A stretch of 64,000 nucleotides of DNA, from NCBI GenBank assembly GCA_963971575.1, contig OZ020618.1:8062501-8126500 (forward strand), in the 5' to 3' direction. The stretch is from Liopterus haemorrhoidalis (Eukaryota > Arthropoda > Insecta > Coleoptera > Dytiscidae). The notes below the pieces were generated by a model. That model worked only from the letters and a program-made list of their open reading frames with translations. It had not been told where the DNA came from and did no database searches. The translations under genes were made by a program, and so were the position numbers. Positions 10,634-22,320 of this stretch are shown here, piece by piece (the stretch's first letter is position 1; each line of letters begins with the position of its first letter).

Positions 10634-12122
10634 CGAAGTGTATAACAGAAGGTGGGGATCAAATTACAGTATTTAAAGTTTAATTTCAGTAGATTTATTG
10701 AAGTGTAATTTGTAGTTGAGCAGGTGTTAAATGCCGGGCACGTAATTTTATGTGGTACATCTGTCGGTCATCTGAATTTACAATATATGGATTCTGTTTG
10801 CAAACAAGTGCATTATGTTTATTGCCTCATGAAATAAAATTAGTTTTAGTTGGACAGGATCAACTAAACGTTAAATATGCAACTTGCAGGTGCAAGCATA
10901 TTAGTGCAGTTTTGTTTTTCTGTGACAAATGTACAAACTCGCATAGTATCAGTTACTTTTTAACTCAAAATATATTCCCATGCCTTCCTCTTGTCCATAA
11001 CCAAATATTTTCCCAATCTGGACTTAATATTAACTTTCCCTCCATTTTTCTTAAGAAAAGAAAAAACTAAACCTGTCTTGAATGACAGCCAAAAACACTA
11101 CAATTTGTTCTACTTTTATAGTTTTTCACAACTTCTATCGACATTCTAACAAAAATTCAACACTAGGACATATGTAATAAGTTCAAACAGTACTAGAGCG
11201 CCTAGTACAATATTTGACCACCAGACTGCGTATTCTAGCGTGTTCTCAATAGCTAGGAAAAGAGAAACAGTGACAAAAAGAGTGTCGGAGAAATATATTG
11301 CACCCAAATTTTCCGCAGTAATAGAATATCAAAGTGAATTTTTCATGCAGAAAATACAGACAAGATAATAATAAATTTTAACCTTAATTGTAGAAATAAA
11401 AGAAAAATCTCATTTAAAAGAAATAATATAAAGCAGCAAAAATTTTAAAAGCTTTCATTTTAAATTTAACAATAACATTTCAACCATACTATTTTAAAAG
11501 CTTAACTAGCTAAAATTACCTTTTATTTTTATTCAGTTGGCATCGTCGGAAACCTAAAAATTCCATTCACATTATTTCTTCATGTGTCGTTGTTGAATTA
11601 AACACTGATTACTTTTCGTCGATATCACCATTTGTTGCACGGAGACCGGAAGAAACCGGAGAGATTACCAGCAGTAGAAAAGAACAAAAGAATTGTCGTA
11701 CTCTTCTTATTCTTTTTAAATGGAATCGTTTGTGTTTTATCGACGGACGATTGAAATTAGTGAGTTTTGTTTCCTTCGATTTAGTATCGTAACTAGGAGG
11801 TTACTTAAAGGTTTTATTGTGTCTCCTTGTCGTATTAAAGCATTTTATAGTTTTAACTTGGATTATTTTATCTTTGAATTCTACATAAATGACAATAGAC
11901 AACAACTTTCTTACAAGATATAAGAATACAACTAAATGCTTCAATTTCAAACTTTATTCTTTAAAAATAAATTCTTTTCAAGATAATTTTTACGAGCTAC
12001 ACAAAAGAATGCTTTTTAATAGACTGGTAAACTAAGATTGTGGAATAAAATTTTCACACACAGAAATCTTCAAAACTAATTTTAAATTATTTTACTAATT
12101 CAAAATTAATTTTTTATTAACC
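10634..12122. other. nothing recognised
   Basis: About 1.5 kb of AT-rich DNA without recognised exon, RNA or repeat. Short open frames at 10750-11070 and 11720-11923 have no family resemblance and biased, low-complexity composition. Confidence 0.35.
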
Positions 12123-12148
12123 CATAACTCCCAAAATTGGGAGTTATG
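12123..12148. repeat. short perfect palindrome
   Basis: CATAACTCCCAA and its reverse complement are separated by two bases, just outside the hAT element beginning at 12160. It could form a 12-bp hairpin; function unknown. Confidence 0.6.
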
Positions 12149-12159
12149 TCTCTCTAGAC

Positions 12160-13396
12160 CAGTGTTTCCCAAAGTGGGTTCCACGAGACAAGTTGTGATA
12201 TAATATTAAAATCAGTGGCGGCTGAGACAGGGAGGCGCTGGGACAGTGACCTCCTAAAAATTTTTAGTAAAAAAGCTAAATTTAATACTTTATTTATACT
12301 TCTTTAAAATTGCATTAAAGTAGATAGATATATCTGCATATTTTTATTTTTATTATTTCTTATTCAAAGATTTTTCATATAAATGTTAGATTTAAAAAAT
12401 TTAAATCAAGAAAACAACGCTCGGAAGGACACTCCACGGAGTGTCCCAAGATACAGCGTTGCCACATGTAATATCTAATGTTCTTATCTACATATGTAGC
12501 AAAAATTCACTAGTAACGGCAACAGCGGTGAAGGTTAGTGTTGCATGTATTAGTGAATTACGGCCGGTGTCCCGTAGCTTAGTTCGGCGTTGTGATTTGT
12601 GACAAGTACTTAAACGTGAAAATGAATACAGTATATTTTAATAAAACTAACATGCTTAACTATGAAACAAAATTATTAATAAAAAGGTTAAATCTAATAT
12701 TTAAATACATGTGAAAATGTGTAGGTATCTGCTTAATTAATAACCAAATATGTTATGTTTCTGACTACAAAGCATTATCCTAATAGTATTGCAATTTTAA
12801 TAATAATAATAATAATAGAAGTAATAACTACAAAAATAATAATAATAATATTGACCATAAATCTTAATAAAAGTGCCAGATTTGTCAGTTTTTCTAGTTG
12901 CAGAACATATTTTCAGGTATTTTTTATTTATTTACTTTTTTCTCGTATAACTATATTTTAATATATATATATATATATATATATGTATATGGGAAAAAAA
13001 GTGTCACCCCAAATATTTTACTCATCAGCCGCTACTGATTAAAATAAGATTAGCTGCAATATGTTCATATAAACGCATTAAACTATTAATGTAACGCGTT
13101 ACGCGTACATTTCTAATAAATCTGTCAAATTCAGTCAAATTTTCTTGCCAAAAGCATTATTATTTACTATTTGTTAAAACACTGAAATTCATGTTAGCAT
13201 CGGTGTTATTGTTCAAGGTCACGGAATTTGTATTGGAAACGCTATGTACGCGAAAATCACTCAGATTTCAACGCTAATATCTGTCTAGAATACAACCACT
13301 AATCTAATTTATAACAGCTTTAGGTATGGCAAGGGTTCCATGATCCGTAAAAAATTTCCTAAGGGTTCCACAAGAAAAAAAGTTTGGAAAACCCTG
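12160..13396. mobile_element. hAT-type non-autonomous element with nested insertion
   Basis: Ends CAGTGTTTCCCAAA and TTTGGAAAACCCTG form imperfect inverted repeats, and the element is flanked by a perfect 8-bp duplication CTCTAGAC (12152-12159 and 13397-13404). An 8-bp duplication with CAGNG termini is diagnostic of hAT. A second hAT element (12213-13037) sits 53 bp inside it. No transposase remains. Confidence 0.9.
12213..13037. mobile_element. hAT-type MITE nested in the preceding element
   Basis: Ends CAGTGGCGGCTGA and TCAGCCGCTACTG are inverted repeats flanked by a perfect 8-bp duplication ATTAAAAT (12205-12212 and 13038-13045). Inside are (AAT)n around 12800-12850 and (TA)n at 12960-12984. 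Because it interrupts 12160-13396, it is the younger insertion. Confidence 0.9.
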
Positions 13397-13471
13397 CTCT
13401 AGACTAAAAGTTGGCATTGAGAATAAGAAAATTTTGGAATATTAGGATCATTACCGTCCTTCATATATAAA

Positions 13472-14370
13472 TAATAATAATAATCTTTATTAAACTTCAA
13501 AAAGTTAAGTCGACAGAGTGTAATTAGTACACAGAAAATAATTGAAAAGTATTACATAGAGCAGCGGTGGGCAAACTTCTCGGACCGTGGGCCACATTGA
13601 CCTTATAACAGGATGGCGCGGACCGCACAAAATATTTTGGTGATCTCTCCATGTGAAAGTGTAGAGCAAAAACAATGGTCTCACGTCTATTTTTAAAGTG
13701 CAGAGGAAAAAACACGACCTCGCCTCCATTTTCAAATTTTTACACTTTAAAAAGCAATTATTTTCGGATATTGGCGGGCCGTATAAAATGTCTACAAGGG
13801 CCACATGCGGCCCGCGGGCTCTGGTTTGCCCACCGCTGACATAGAATATAAATTAAATAGTGTATACAATTTTGTCATGGAAGAATTCATGCAATGAATA
13901 GTATGTCTTTTCAAGAAGAATGTTTTTAAACTTCTTCTTAAATATAGAGGTTCTTTCTTGTCTGAGGCCCTCTGGGAGATGATTATATATGGGGATTCCT
14001 ATGTTCTGTCTTGATGAAGGCTTTAATCTGACTTTAGGAATTGTAAGATTTTTCTTAAACCGAGAGAGACCTAGTTTCTTAGATTGAGAATGTTGTGGTT
14101 ATGATATTGTTCTCTAGTACTTAGGGTTGAACACATTTTCTTAATTTCCAGAGCTTGAATTAATACAAATTGGTCATAAAAAGTAAGAATCTTGAGCTTC
14201 TTGAAAATAGGTTTACAATGGCTAGTTCTTGAAGAACCTACAATACCTCTGACAGCCTTTTTTTGTAATTTAAATACCCTTTCTGCTTGTGGCGTACCAC
14301 ACCATAGTAGTAAGCCATATGACATGGTGTGAAGTAAACAAATATAGGTTTGTAGGACAGTAGACATATG
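13472..14370 (-). pseudogene. Jockey/CR1-like LINE, C-terminus and 3' tail, interrupted by MITE
   Basis: On the minus strand 14367-14071 reads YICLLHTMSYGLLLWCG, RVFKLQKKAVRGIVG and CKPIFKKLKILTFYDQFV, the thumb and C-terminal part of a Jockey/CR1-type reverse transcriptase. It continues with NIGIPIYNHLPEGLR and LLEKTYYSLHEFF near 13990-13870, interrupted by frameshift and stop. The 3' end carries an AATAAAG-like signal and an (ATT)n tail (13472-13490), as in the LINEs at 23650 and 36690. A hAT MITE is inserted at 13562-13838. 5'-truncated, dead copy. Confidence 0.8.
13562..13838. mobile_element. hAT-type MITE inside LINE 3' region
   Basis: Ends CAGCGGTGGGCAAAC and GTTTGCCCACCGCTG are perfect inverted repeats of 15 bp. 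Flanks ACATAGAG and ACATAGAA match at 7 of 8 positions, as expected of an hAT target duplication. Element length is 277 bp, with GGCC-rich ends. Confidence 0.9.
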
Positions 14371-14399
14371 AAGGACAGTACATTCGAAAGAGTTTAGGT

Positions 14400-14879
14400 G
14401 TATATGACTTAGTAAATCAATGTATTATAATAAATTTTATTTTTTTACCATCTGTGGGTTCCTCTGTATCTCAACGAGGACTCTTGACATAGTTTCCAGT
14501 GTTTGTAACGTCTCTTCAAATTACAATCTATGTACTATCTAACCCCCTAACATTCCAGTACTCAGTTACCGAATAGTCCAATAGATCATTCGATATTCGG
14601 CCTAGGTCTGAATTTCTGTATATGAATGATGAAGCCATGATTACAGGAGAGATGCTAATTATATTATATAGCTTCTCGATGTCAAATTGCTAATTCATAT
14701 TGGTTTACATACAGGTGATAATCATATTGCTGGTACTATTAATAATGTTTGCAATTATTGTGATTGATTATGTTTAATTCATCAATTGGATTGCTTCACC
14801 AAATGGAATATTAACTGTGTTCATATAGAGTGCTTTCTAAAGCAAGCCTGGTTTTACGCTTAGGCGAGTCTAGGTGACC
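14400..14879. other. nothing recognised
   Basis: AT-rich sequence. Its last 40 bases continue on the far side of the following hAT element, but I cannot identify that host sequence. Confidence 0.3.
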
Positions 14880-14887
14880 GCCTAGGG

Positions 14888-15499
14888 CAGTGATGGCGAA
14901 CCTATGACACTCGTGTCACGGGTGACACGCCAAGACATTTTAGGTGACACGCATCGTTTACAGACGGTCTTCGGCCAAGAACAATAAACGCATCTGGGCT
15001 CAAATGTTTGTCGACTTGAGGTCCAAACTTGAGAATCTGGAGACAAATCGTTTGGAGAATGAAAAAGTGCCACTAGGAACAGGAAATTTGGAGTGCTTGG
15101 AACCGATTACCGGAAACTTTAGCACTGAAAAATCTAGCGATGGCTTTATTCACAATTTTTCCATCTACGTACTTTTGTGAGATCTTATTCTCGGCGTTAA
15201 ATAATATTAAAACCAATAAAAGAAACCGACTGATAGATGAAGTTAGTAGCACTTGCTTGGGCTTGAAGTGCACGAAATACCAACCTTTAGCAAATGCAAA
15301 TCAGCAACAAAAAAGTCACTAATGTTAGGAATTATTTGTTTCTGTTTTTTTAATAAATAAATACGTCAAAAATATAACTATTTTACTACGGCTGAATATC
15401 ACAAAATTATGGATATTTCTAGACGTGACACGGTACCCCAGTTAAGCTAGGTGTTTACCCAATTTTGACACACCGAGCTCAAAAGGTTCGCCATCACTG
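14888..15499 (+). mobile_element. hAT element, internally deleted, with hAT dimerisation-domain remnant
   Basis: Ends CAGTGATGGCGAACCT and AGGTTCGCCATCACTG are perfect inverted repeats, with a perfect 8-bp duplication GCCTAGGG (14880-14887 and 15500-15507). Inside, plus-strand frames read AQMFVDLRSKLENLE (from 14944) and, after a frame change near 15170, TYFCEILFSALNNIKTNKRN and RLIDEVSSTCLGLKCTKYQP. The last two are the C-terminal hATC dimerisation domain. The DNA-binding and catalytic parts are deleted. Length is 612 bp. Confidence 0.92.
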
Positions 15500-15507
15500 G
15501 CCTAGGG

Positions 15508-17570
15508 GCACCACTGAATTATATTTAGAGGGCTCCAAATTATGTCTTCCCTAGTGATTCTAAAGACACTCGCCTTGTTCCGAGAACATCTTGCTCAGTG
15601 ACACACGATAAAAATAAAGCATGCAAGACAAAACAAACAAAAAATAAATAAAATAAGAGGGCAATCGTTGACACCAGCTTTTATTAATAATCCAAAAGCA
15701 TTAATAACAATAATAATCACTAAACTACTGTTAACTGTAGTTCATTGCGGATTCATCATTATTAATATCGAATTACTGATCGAACTGCCCGCGCCGATAG
15801 CCCACCGTAGGGTTTCTATTATTATTCAAATTCATAATTGGGTTATTGGTCTTCACTTGATGGAATCAACGGCGGACTCTTCCATTGCACAAGAACACTT
15901 CCACTTATTTATGTTATTTTCGAATAGTTTTCCTCCCAATGCCACCTTGAATGGTCTAAACAAATGCAAATCGTCTGATTTCTATCCTGCAAGCAGCTTG
16001 ACTGCAGACAACCGCATTTCGTTCTCACTGGACATATTTTCGTCGCCACTGCATACTGGTGTTGTAGTGCTGCAGTCATGACTCTTCAGAAGTCAAAATG
16101 CAGTTTAAAAATACATCTCTGGAATGAAGTAAGTCATGGATGATAACCTTAGAAAAGAGAACGTTGACACTTGGTTAGAAAAAACAAATTAAACGCCAGC
16201 TGCATTTAAAAAATATTGCACTACCAGAATGCAGAGTATTAATTGAGCCACAACAGTAGATATTGTGGAAGTTGGGTCGAACACTATTTAATAAAAACTC
16301 CAGCGGGCTTAATATTTTGAAGGAATTGTCAGTTTCTATGTCGTCGCATACCGGTGAGATCATTTTCGGGAAAGGCAAGGAGTGGAAGTACTATGAACGC
16401 GAAAGAGAAGAATTCAGTGACAGAGGCGAATAATACAAATGAGACATTACAAGAGGCGAAGGATGAAGAAGTACCGAACTTGAAATACTAGGAAAATAAG
16501 CCACAAGTACATCTGAAGAGAAGAAGGGTGTCAGAGAAGGCCTTCGAAGCCCGTAGAGAGATACCCGACACCAGAAGTTATGTAAGGAAAGAAAACTAAA
16601 GAAAAAAACTTAGCAAGAAGTAAATCATGGATAGTTACCAAAGAAAAAAAGGACGTCGACACTTAGATTATATTAAACAAAATAACATAAATGTTAGTTT
16701 TTAGAATCATGCAATCAGTTTAGTGTTAGTAATTCTGTATGAGTGTATAAGTAATTACAGTCTCCTTCTGAGTATCGATACAAAATTCTCCATGCAAAAG
16801 GCTTCGGACACGGTCTACTTCTTTTTATGACACGGAAATGAAAAATCTGTCACTCCAATGGCGCAAGTGCTTAGATATTCAAGGAAACTTTGCTAAAAAA
16901 TAACTTATGGCTATAATCTAATGTACATACTTAAAAGTACATATGTACATTAGAAATATTTTAACTGAATTAAGAGTATTTGGAAAAGTTCTGTTTAAAT
17001 TTGACTGATCTTTGTATTTCCAAACATCTCAGCAAAAAGTGTTAGGAATTAAAATCTTTTTTCTCACATGCCATTCTTTATATTGTTTGTCATTTTAGCC
17101 TATATAAACAGTATATTCATATACCAAGTATCTTGCAACTAACTTCATTATCCCTATCGACGTACCCTATTCATGAACTAAATTCTGTAATAATTTCGTT
17201 GAATGTCTCATTTTTTCTTGTTCAAATAATGTTTGAACCTTCCTTATATCTATAACCTTAATTAGTTTTCTTTATTATAATAGAGGTAGACGAGAATGTA
17301 TTTTCATAACTCAGCGTCACATAAAGTTTTGCACTCAAGTTCTGAGGTTCTAAGCCATTAATTTCTATTATAACATATGGCTGCGTGTACTGCTGTTGCT
17401 CTTATATGAAACCATGCATCTAGTCGTTCGTTTCAATTTATTACGTACTGGTTAAGATTAAACTACAATGCTAAACACAAACAAGCGTTTCGCTAATCAA
17501 TTATTTGTTTTTTTTTATTATTATTATTATTAACAATGTCATTAATCAAAATGTGACAATTACTAAAAAA
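15508..17570. other. unassigned, with a direct repeat
   Basis: No family recognised. Segments 16118-16168 and 16612-16666 are diverged direct repeats (both contain GAAGTAA, TCATGGAT and CGACACTT-like blocks about 490 bp apart). This could mark an old LTR-like or tandem element, but no polymerase sequence is visible. Open frames here (for example 15668-16081) lack family resemblance. Low confidence. Confidence 0.3.
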
Positions 17571-17631
17571 ATTTGAAAGTAATATTTTCGGGAATTAGGT
17601 CATTAAATAAAAAATTATAAAATGTTGAAAA

Positions 17632-17666
17632 GACCGGTTTCGAAAATGTTATATTTTCTTCTTCAG
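17632..17666 (-). ncRNA. hammerhead-ribozyme-like motif, left palindrome arm
   Basis: Minus strand: CTGAAGA, one extra A, stem GAAAAT, loop ATAAC, stem ATTTTC, then GAAACCGGTC. Identical to the right-arm copy at 18543-18577. Activity is unproven. Confidence 0.35.
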
Positions 17667-18542
17667 TTTATCTATTGATAATATTAACAAATTAGTATAT
17701 ATTACATAATATTGTACATAAAAGTGTCTATAAAAATAAGTCTAAAGTACTTACTCAATCCAAAACTAAGTGATTATACTCTTCACACCATTCATCCAAA
17801 AAAATATAATTGGAGACCATCTCATACATCCAAAATAAATAATAATAAATAAAGTTAAAAATATATTGTATTATTTTTAAAACGGTAAAAAACGAGTTAA
17901 AATGTAAAATTAAAAATATCACAGTGTATATCACATGTCTGAACGTATTGAAAGTAGATGGCATAATGACTAGTTGAAACCAAAAATTGGAAAATATTAA
18001 AGATGACTTAAATTCGCGCATGTGTATTATCTTTAATGTGTTTAATAATGTAATTGTAGCAATTGTTTAAACTCTCAACATCTTGTTGTATGTTAATATT
18101 GTTCTTATTATTTTTTATATATATCATTTCTTTTATTAATCTTTTATGATAATTCTCTTCAGTGTCTAATATTTTAAAATTATCAAAATGCGCGAATTTA
18201 AGTCATCTTTAATATTTTCCAATTTTTGGTTTCAACTAGTCATTATGCCATCTACTTTCAATACGTTCAGACATGTGATATACACTGTGATATTTTTAAT
18301 TTTACATTTTAACTCGTTTTTTACCGTTTTAAAAATAATACAATATATTTTTAACTTTATTTATTATTATTTATTTTGGATGTATGAGATGGTCTCCAAT
18401 TATATTTTTTTGGATGAATGGTGTGAAGAGTATAATCACTTAGTTTTGGATTGAGTAAGTACTTTAGACTTATTTTTATAGACACTTTTATGTACAATAT
18501 TATGTAATATATACTAATTTGTTAATATTATCAATAGATAAA

Positions 18543-18577
18543 CTGAAGAAGAAAATATAACATTTTCGAAACCGGTC
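18543..18577 (+). ncRNA. hammerhead-ribozyme-like motif, right palindrome arm
   Basis: The conserved core CTGAAGA and GAAA flank a perfect 6-bp stem II (GAAAAT / ATTTTC). After GAAA the self-complementary ACCGGT then C would give a minimal stem III and a GTC cleavage triplet. The bases outside (AAA before, TTT after) give a 3-bp stem I. One extra base after CTGAAGA departs from the classical core, so the call is tentative. Confidence 0.35.
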
Positions 18578-18878
18578 TTTTCAACATTTTATAATTTTTT
18601 ATTTAATGACCTAATTCCCGAAAATATTACTTTCAAATTAACAACAAGGTCGATAAAAAAAGAATAAATTTACTAAAAAAATTATTTAAAAAATAGTTAT
18701 GACAACCGCTAAATCGTAAGAAATCAGAAAATTATAAAATCTTGTTTCCTACTTTCCGAATCTAATTAAAACAAGTCAACTAACACGATCTGTTATTATT
18801 TTAACTTAAATTAAATAAATTACTAGCTGGAGTATTATACTTCGTACGGTTTTCATAATAAATACGAGGCCTTTTATA

Positions 18879-20908
18879 CAGGATGGGCCATTGCAACCTG
18901 ACAATTTTTGAATAAACATTACACAATGATTTCTTAAGACAAAAATATTTTATTAACATATAGTCCGAGAGCTAGCAACGTTTTCGAGAAAGAATTTTAG
19001 ATCGGCTGGTTTTTCGATATTTTCCTTTCTTATTGACGTTAGGTAGGGATGCGGTACGTCTGGCACCTGGGAGCGGTTGCGTTTACCTGTGTGCATGTCG
19101 CCTGTACAGGTAAAAAGTACCTGTACTGGATATTTTGAAATCATTTTTTTATATAATTTTCTATGTCTTTTTAGCATTATAAATTTATAGTTGCCAGACA
19201 GTTTCGTTGTTGCTAACATTGCGCCAGATCTAATTTAAGTAATTAAAAAATAATAATTTTCAAACCATTTTAGTATAGCTGTAATTTTAATATGATATAG
19301 TTCTGTAATCGAAGAATACAATATTAATTTGCCAGACGGAAATTCCGTTGTTTTACTAGGAACCAGACCAATTTAAGTCCCGGGGATAATAGGTAAGTTA
19401 AAAGAGTGTGGCAGCTTATTAGTTGGTTGCGTGAGAGAGATAGCTGCAACAGAGGGCGTTAGAGAGAGACAGGTTATATAGGTTAGAATTTCATAAAAAA
19501 AATAGAGCAGAATAATAATTAAAGTAAAATGAGATGAGAACAACTGATAAAAAATATTATTAGCAAAATAAAACAAATCATTTATTTTAAAAATGTAGGA
19601 AATTAAACATAAAATGTAATTCAGTATTTTTATTGAATAATTCTGTCACAATAAAATGTCAGTATCATCGTCACTGCTATCATCGTTATCACTCCTTATA
19701 TCATTATTATTATTGTATTCAGATGTATCGTCATTTTCTAGGACCTGAGTAATTGTAAAAATAATAAAAAAAAAATAAATAAATAAAAAAAAATTAAATA
19801 AAATTATTATTTTACCACTTTTGTCTGAACAAAAAACACATTTTTCTTTTTCCTCACTCATCACGATAAAATTCTGCTTTATTTTATTTTATAAAAACAA
19901 ACAAACATAAACACTCATGTGGTCGACGCCAACTTAAAAAATAGCAGCTGTGATTGTTTTACTGTTATCTCTTCTAACTCACCTATTCTGCCCGGGACTT
20001 CAATGGGTCTGGTTCCTAGTTAAACAACGGAATTTCCGTCTGGCAAATTAATATTGTATTCTTTGATTACAGAACTATATCCTATTAAAATTACAGCTAT
20101 ACTCAAATGGTTTGAAAAATATTATTTTTTAAATACCTACTTAAATTAGATCTGGCGCAATGTTAGCAACAACGAAACTGTCTGGTAACTATAAATTTAT
20201 AATGCTAAAAAGATATAGAAAATTATATAAAAAAAAAAATGTCTTAAAATGATTTCAAAATATCCACCTGTACAGGCGAGATGCGCACGGGTAACCGCAA
20301 CCGCTCCCAGGTGCCAGACGTACCGCATCCCTACCTAACTTCAATAAGAAAGAGAAATATCGAAAAACCAGCCGACCTAAAATAAACTTTTTTGTGACGT
20401 TGCTAGCTCTTAGACTAATACATTAATAGTAAATTATATGCCATTTTAATTTATAAAAATTATATCAGTCATGTGATGACCATTCTGCTCATAACATGTT
20501 TCAAGTCTGTTCATAAATTCTTGGTGAACGCGGTCCAGTAAAGTTTCGTCAATCGCCCGGACTTGCACGAATGGCATCCTTTACTTCATCCAATGTTCTG
20601 GGTTCATGATGTTCCCGCTTGTCCGAAAGTCGTTGACCCATTAGAGAATTGTGTTTCGGCTTGGGATGCTTCAACGGCGCCCAACATTAAACTCAATTCG
20701 AAACGCTCTTTTCGCCGCTATTACTGATTCACCGTTTTTGACAAACGCGTTATACACAAACACACGATGTCTTATACCCCATTAGGCCATGATGTACACT
20801 AAACTGCACGAACTGACGGTTGGAATGGAACCTACCGCTTGCTTCTACCCCCCTTACCTGCAGAGAACTACCCGTTTGAAAAACGTCAGGTTCCCATGGC
20901 CCAACCTG
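18879..20908 (-). mobile_element. DD41D-like Tc1/mariner element, internally deleted, carrying a foldback insertion
   Basis: Ends CAGGATGGGCCATTGCAACC and, at the right, GGTTCCCATGGCCCAACCTG are imperfect inverted repeats flanked by TA (18877-18878 and 20909-20910). On the minus strand 20790-20470 encodes VYNAFVKNGESVIAAKRAF, SRNTILQWVNDFRTSG, then directly NPRTLDEVKDAIR. That joins the N-terminal HTH region to the extreme C-terminus of a relative of the rosa-type transposase, with the catalytic domain deleted. The foldback at about 18960-20412 lies in its 3' untranslated part. Confidence 0.75.
18960..20412. mobile_element. foldback element with about 420-bp arms
   Basis: Arm 18960-19385 pairs with 19992-20412. 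Matching blocks include AGAGCTAGCAACGT, GCTGGTTTTTCGATAT, GGGATGCGGTACGTCTGGCA, CGCCTGTACAGGT, AGATCTGGCGCAATG-type sequence and GACGGAAATTCCGTTGTT. The arms differ by scattered substitutions and small indels, so they are older than the 17571 palindrome. The 600-bp centre includes acidic low-complexity sequence (19646-19700). Possible TA duplication at the ends. Superfamily unknown. Confidence 0.75.
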
Positions 20909-20968
20909 TATTTCAGAATTTGAGATCAAAAACAATTATTTATCAACAAAAGTGGCTTTATTGTTTTT

Positions 20969-21545
20969 ACTTGCCTGACCTTAATATATAAGGGGCAAGT
21001 ATTGTAATCGCGAAAATTTTCGATGTCGAGATTTTGACTGATGACCACGTTTCATGGTCCAGGGAATCCAAAAAACCTATTTTCGAAGTGCCGTTCGTAT
21101 GTGTATGTGTCTGTGTGTGTGTGTGTCTGTGTGTGTGTCTGTATGTATACACGATAACTCAAGAACGGTTCAACTTAGAGAATTCGTTTTGGGTCTAAAA
21201 AATTCTCCTACTAAATGGGAAGAACCCTATTGTTTTTTATAAAGATCGTTTGAATAGAAATGGGAGTTTACTCGTGTCGATTTTAAGATTTTTGCGAATA
21301 TTTAGCAACAGAAAAATATTTCGAAAAAATTTATTGAACAAAAGTTACTATAAATGCAATAACTAATAAGTTTTATTTGAGACGTTTTTTGATAAAACGA
21401 AAAATTTTGAATTTTTTTTGTAAAATTATTTAAAATTTTTCCAAGTCTCAATTTTTTCATATTTATATGTAACGTTTCCATGGTCATGATAATTAATTCG
21501 TAACAAGTAAACCTAGCCTTGGACAAAAATTTGTATAGAACATAA
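20969..21545 (+). mobile_element. family B repeat, copy B2, with degraded (GT)n tract
   Basis: Aligns with other family B copies: TATAAGGGGCAAGTATTG start, a GT/GTCT tract (21100-21146), then AAATGGGAGTTTACTCGTGT and AACAAAAGTTACTATAAATG. The tract has drifted from GTCT to mostly GT. Divergence is higher than in B1, B3 and B4. Confidence 0.6.
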
Positions 21546-21631
21546 TTTGATGTATTTTTGAAGATTTAACTAAATATTTAAAAAAAAAAAAAATTTAACA
21601 ATTTTTTTTTTTTTATTATTTTTTTTTTTTT

Positions 21632-22318
21632 GGAGGGCAAGTCTAGCGGAGGTTTCCCTTCGCCACTGGTTTTTTAAATATTCTCCATGAACATCAGTAC
21701 ACTTTTGCATATGTTTGAACCAATTTTCGAAGCACTTTTTCCACTCTGATTGAGGCTTTTTCCCCTGACATTGTCAAATTATGTGGGATCCAACGCGAAC
21801 AAATCTCTTTGATAGCCAAATGTTCATGCAATAGTGAATGTATGCTGGTCCACTAATGCCCAAGGATACCTCAATCTCATGATAAGTCACATGATCTTGC
21901 AGTATCAGTTCACGCACAGCATCAATGTTTTCCGGAACAACAGCTGATTTTTGATGACCTTCACGAAATTCGTCCTCAAGCGAACTACGGCCACGATTGA
22001 AGTCGGCAAACTATCAATAAACAGTAGTCCTTGATGGTGCGTCATCGCCAAAAGTCAAATTAAGTTCATCGATGCACTGTTGTTGCGATAATCCACGTCG
22101 AAAGTTGTAAAAAATAATCGCTTGAAAATGTACACGATTTAATTCCATTTTTAGCAGAGATAAATTTTTTCAAGTTATTGTAACACAAATAGCACTCGTA
22201 CGTCAAAACGTTCTAAGTATGTACACCGTCAAAAATGTCAAACTTTACGATAGAAGCGTGAGTTGCCAGATGGCAGCACAAGTTTAGCGCAATCCCGAAA
22301 CATAAGAGGTAACCCTCG
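21632..22318 (-). pseudogene. mariner transposase with central deletion
   Basis: Right end CGAGGGTTACCTCTTATG reads inward on the minus strand after TA (22319-22320). The transposase starts at 22146 (MELNRVHFQAIIFYNF), with RRGLSQQQCIDELNLTFG, FADFNRGRSSLEDEF and ICSRWIPHNLTM. It then jumps, by deletion of the whole catalytic core, to SEWKKCFENWFKHMQKC in another frame. A stop and a frameshift also interrupt the N-terminal half. The left terminal repeat is poorly preserved, so that border is approximate. Confidence 0.85.
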
Positions 22319-22320
22319 TA

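Larger units (their letters stand above)
17571..18638. repeat. 451-bp inverted repeat, arms apparently identical
   Basis: Arms 17571-18021 and 18188-18638 are reverse complements with no difference I can find, separated by a 166-bp spacer. Each arm contains the same 88-codon open frame (low-complexity, Phe/Ile/Tyr-rich, probably not a protein). Each also carries one copy of a hammerhead-like motif, near the outer end. Near-identity implies a very recent inverted duplication, or gene conversion between arms. Penelope-like retroelements can occur as inverted terminal arrangements, which would fit, but no reverse transcriptase is present. Confidence 0.9.

Noticed and set aside
10463..10645. 60-codon ORF with Cys/Leu-rich sequence
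   Set aside because: Lies wholly in and across the end of the MITE at 10250-10633.
13505..13804. ORF on the minus strand across a MITE
   Set aside because: It crosses the hAT MITE borders at 13562 and 13838 and is an artefact of the insertion.
15668..16081. 137-codon plus-strand ORF
   Set aside because: No recognisable domain, isoleucine-rich start, no splice context. The minus strand looks equally plausible as coding but contains stops.
18188..18454. 88-codon ORF present identically on both palindrome arms
   Set aside because: Low-complexity Phe/Ile/Tyr-rich sequence, duplicated because the DNA arms are identical. No domain or family resemblance.
18953..19219. 88-codon ORF in the foldback arm
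   Set aside because: The same sequence is present, with frame breaks, in the other arm. No family recognised, so coding cannot be supported.
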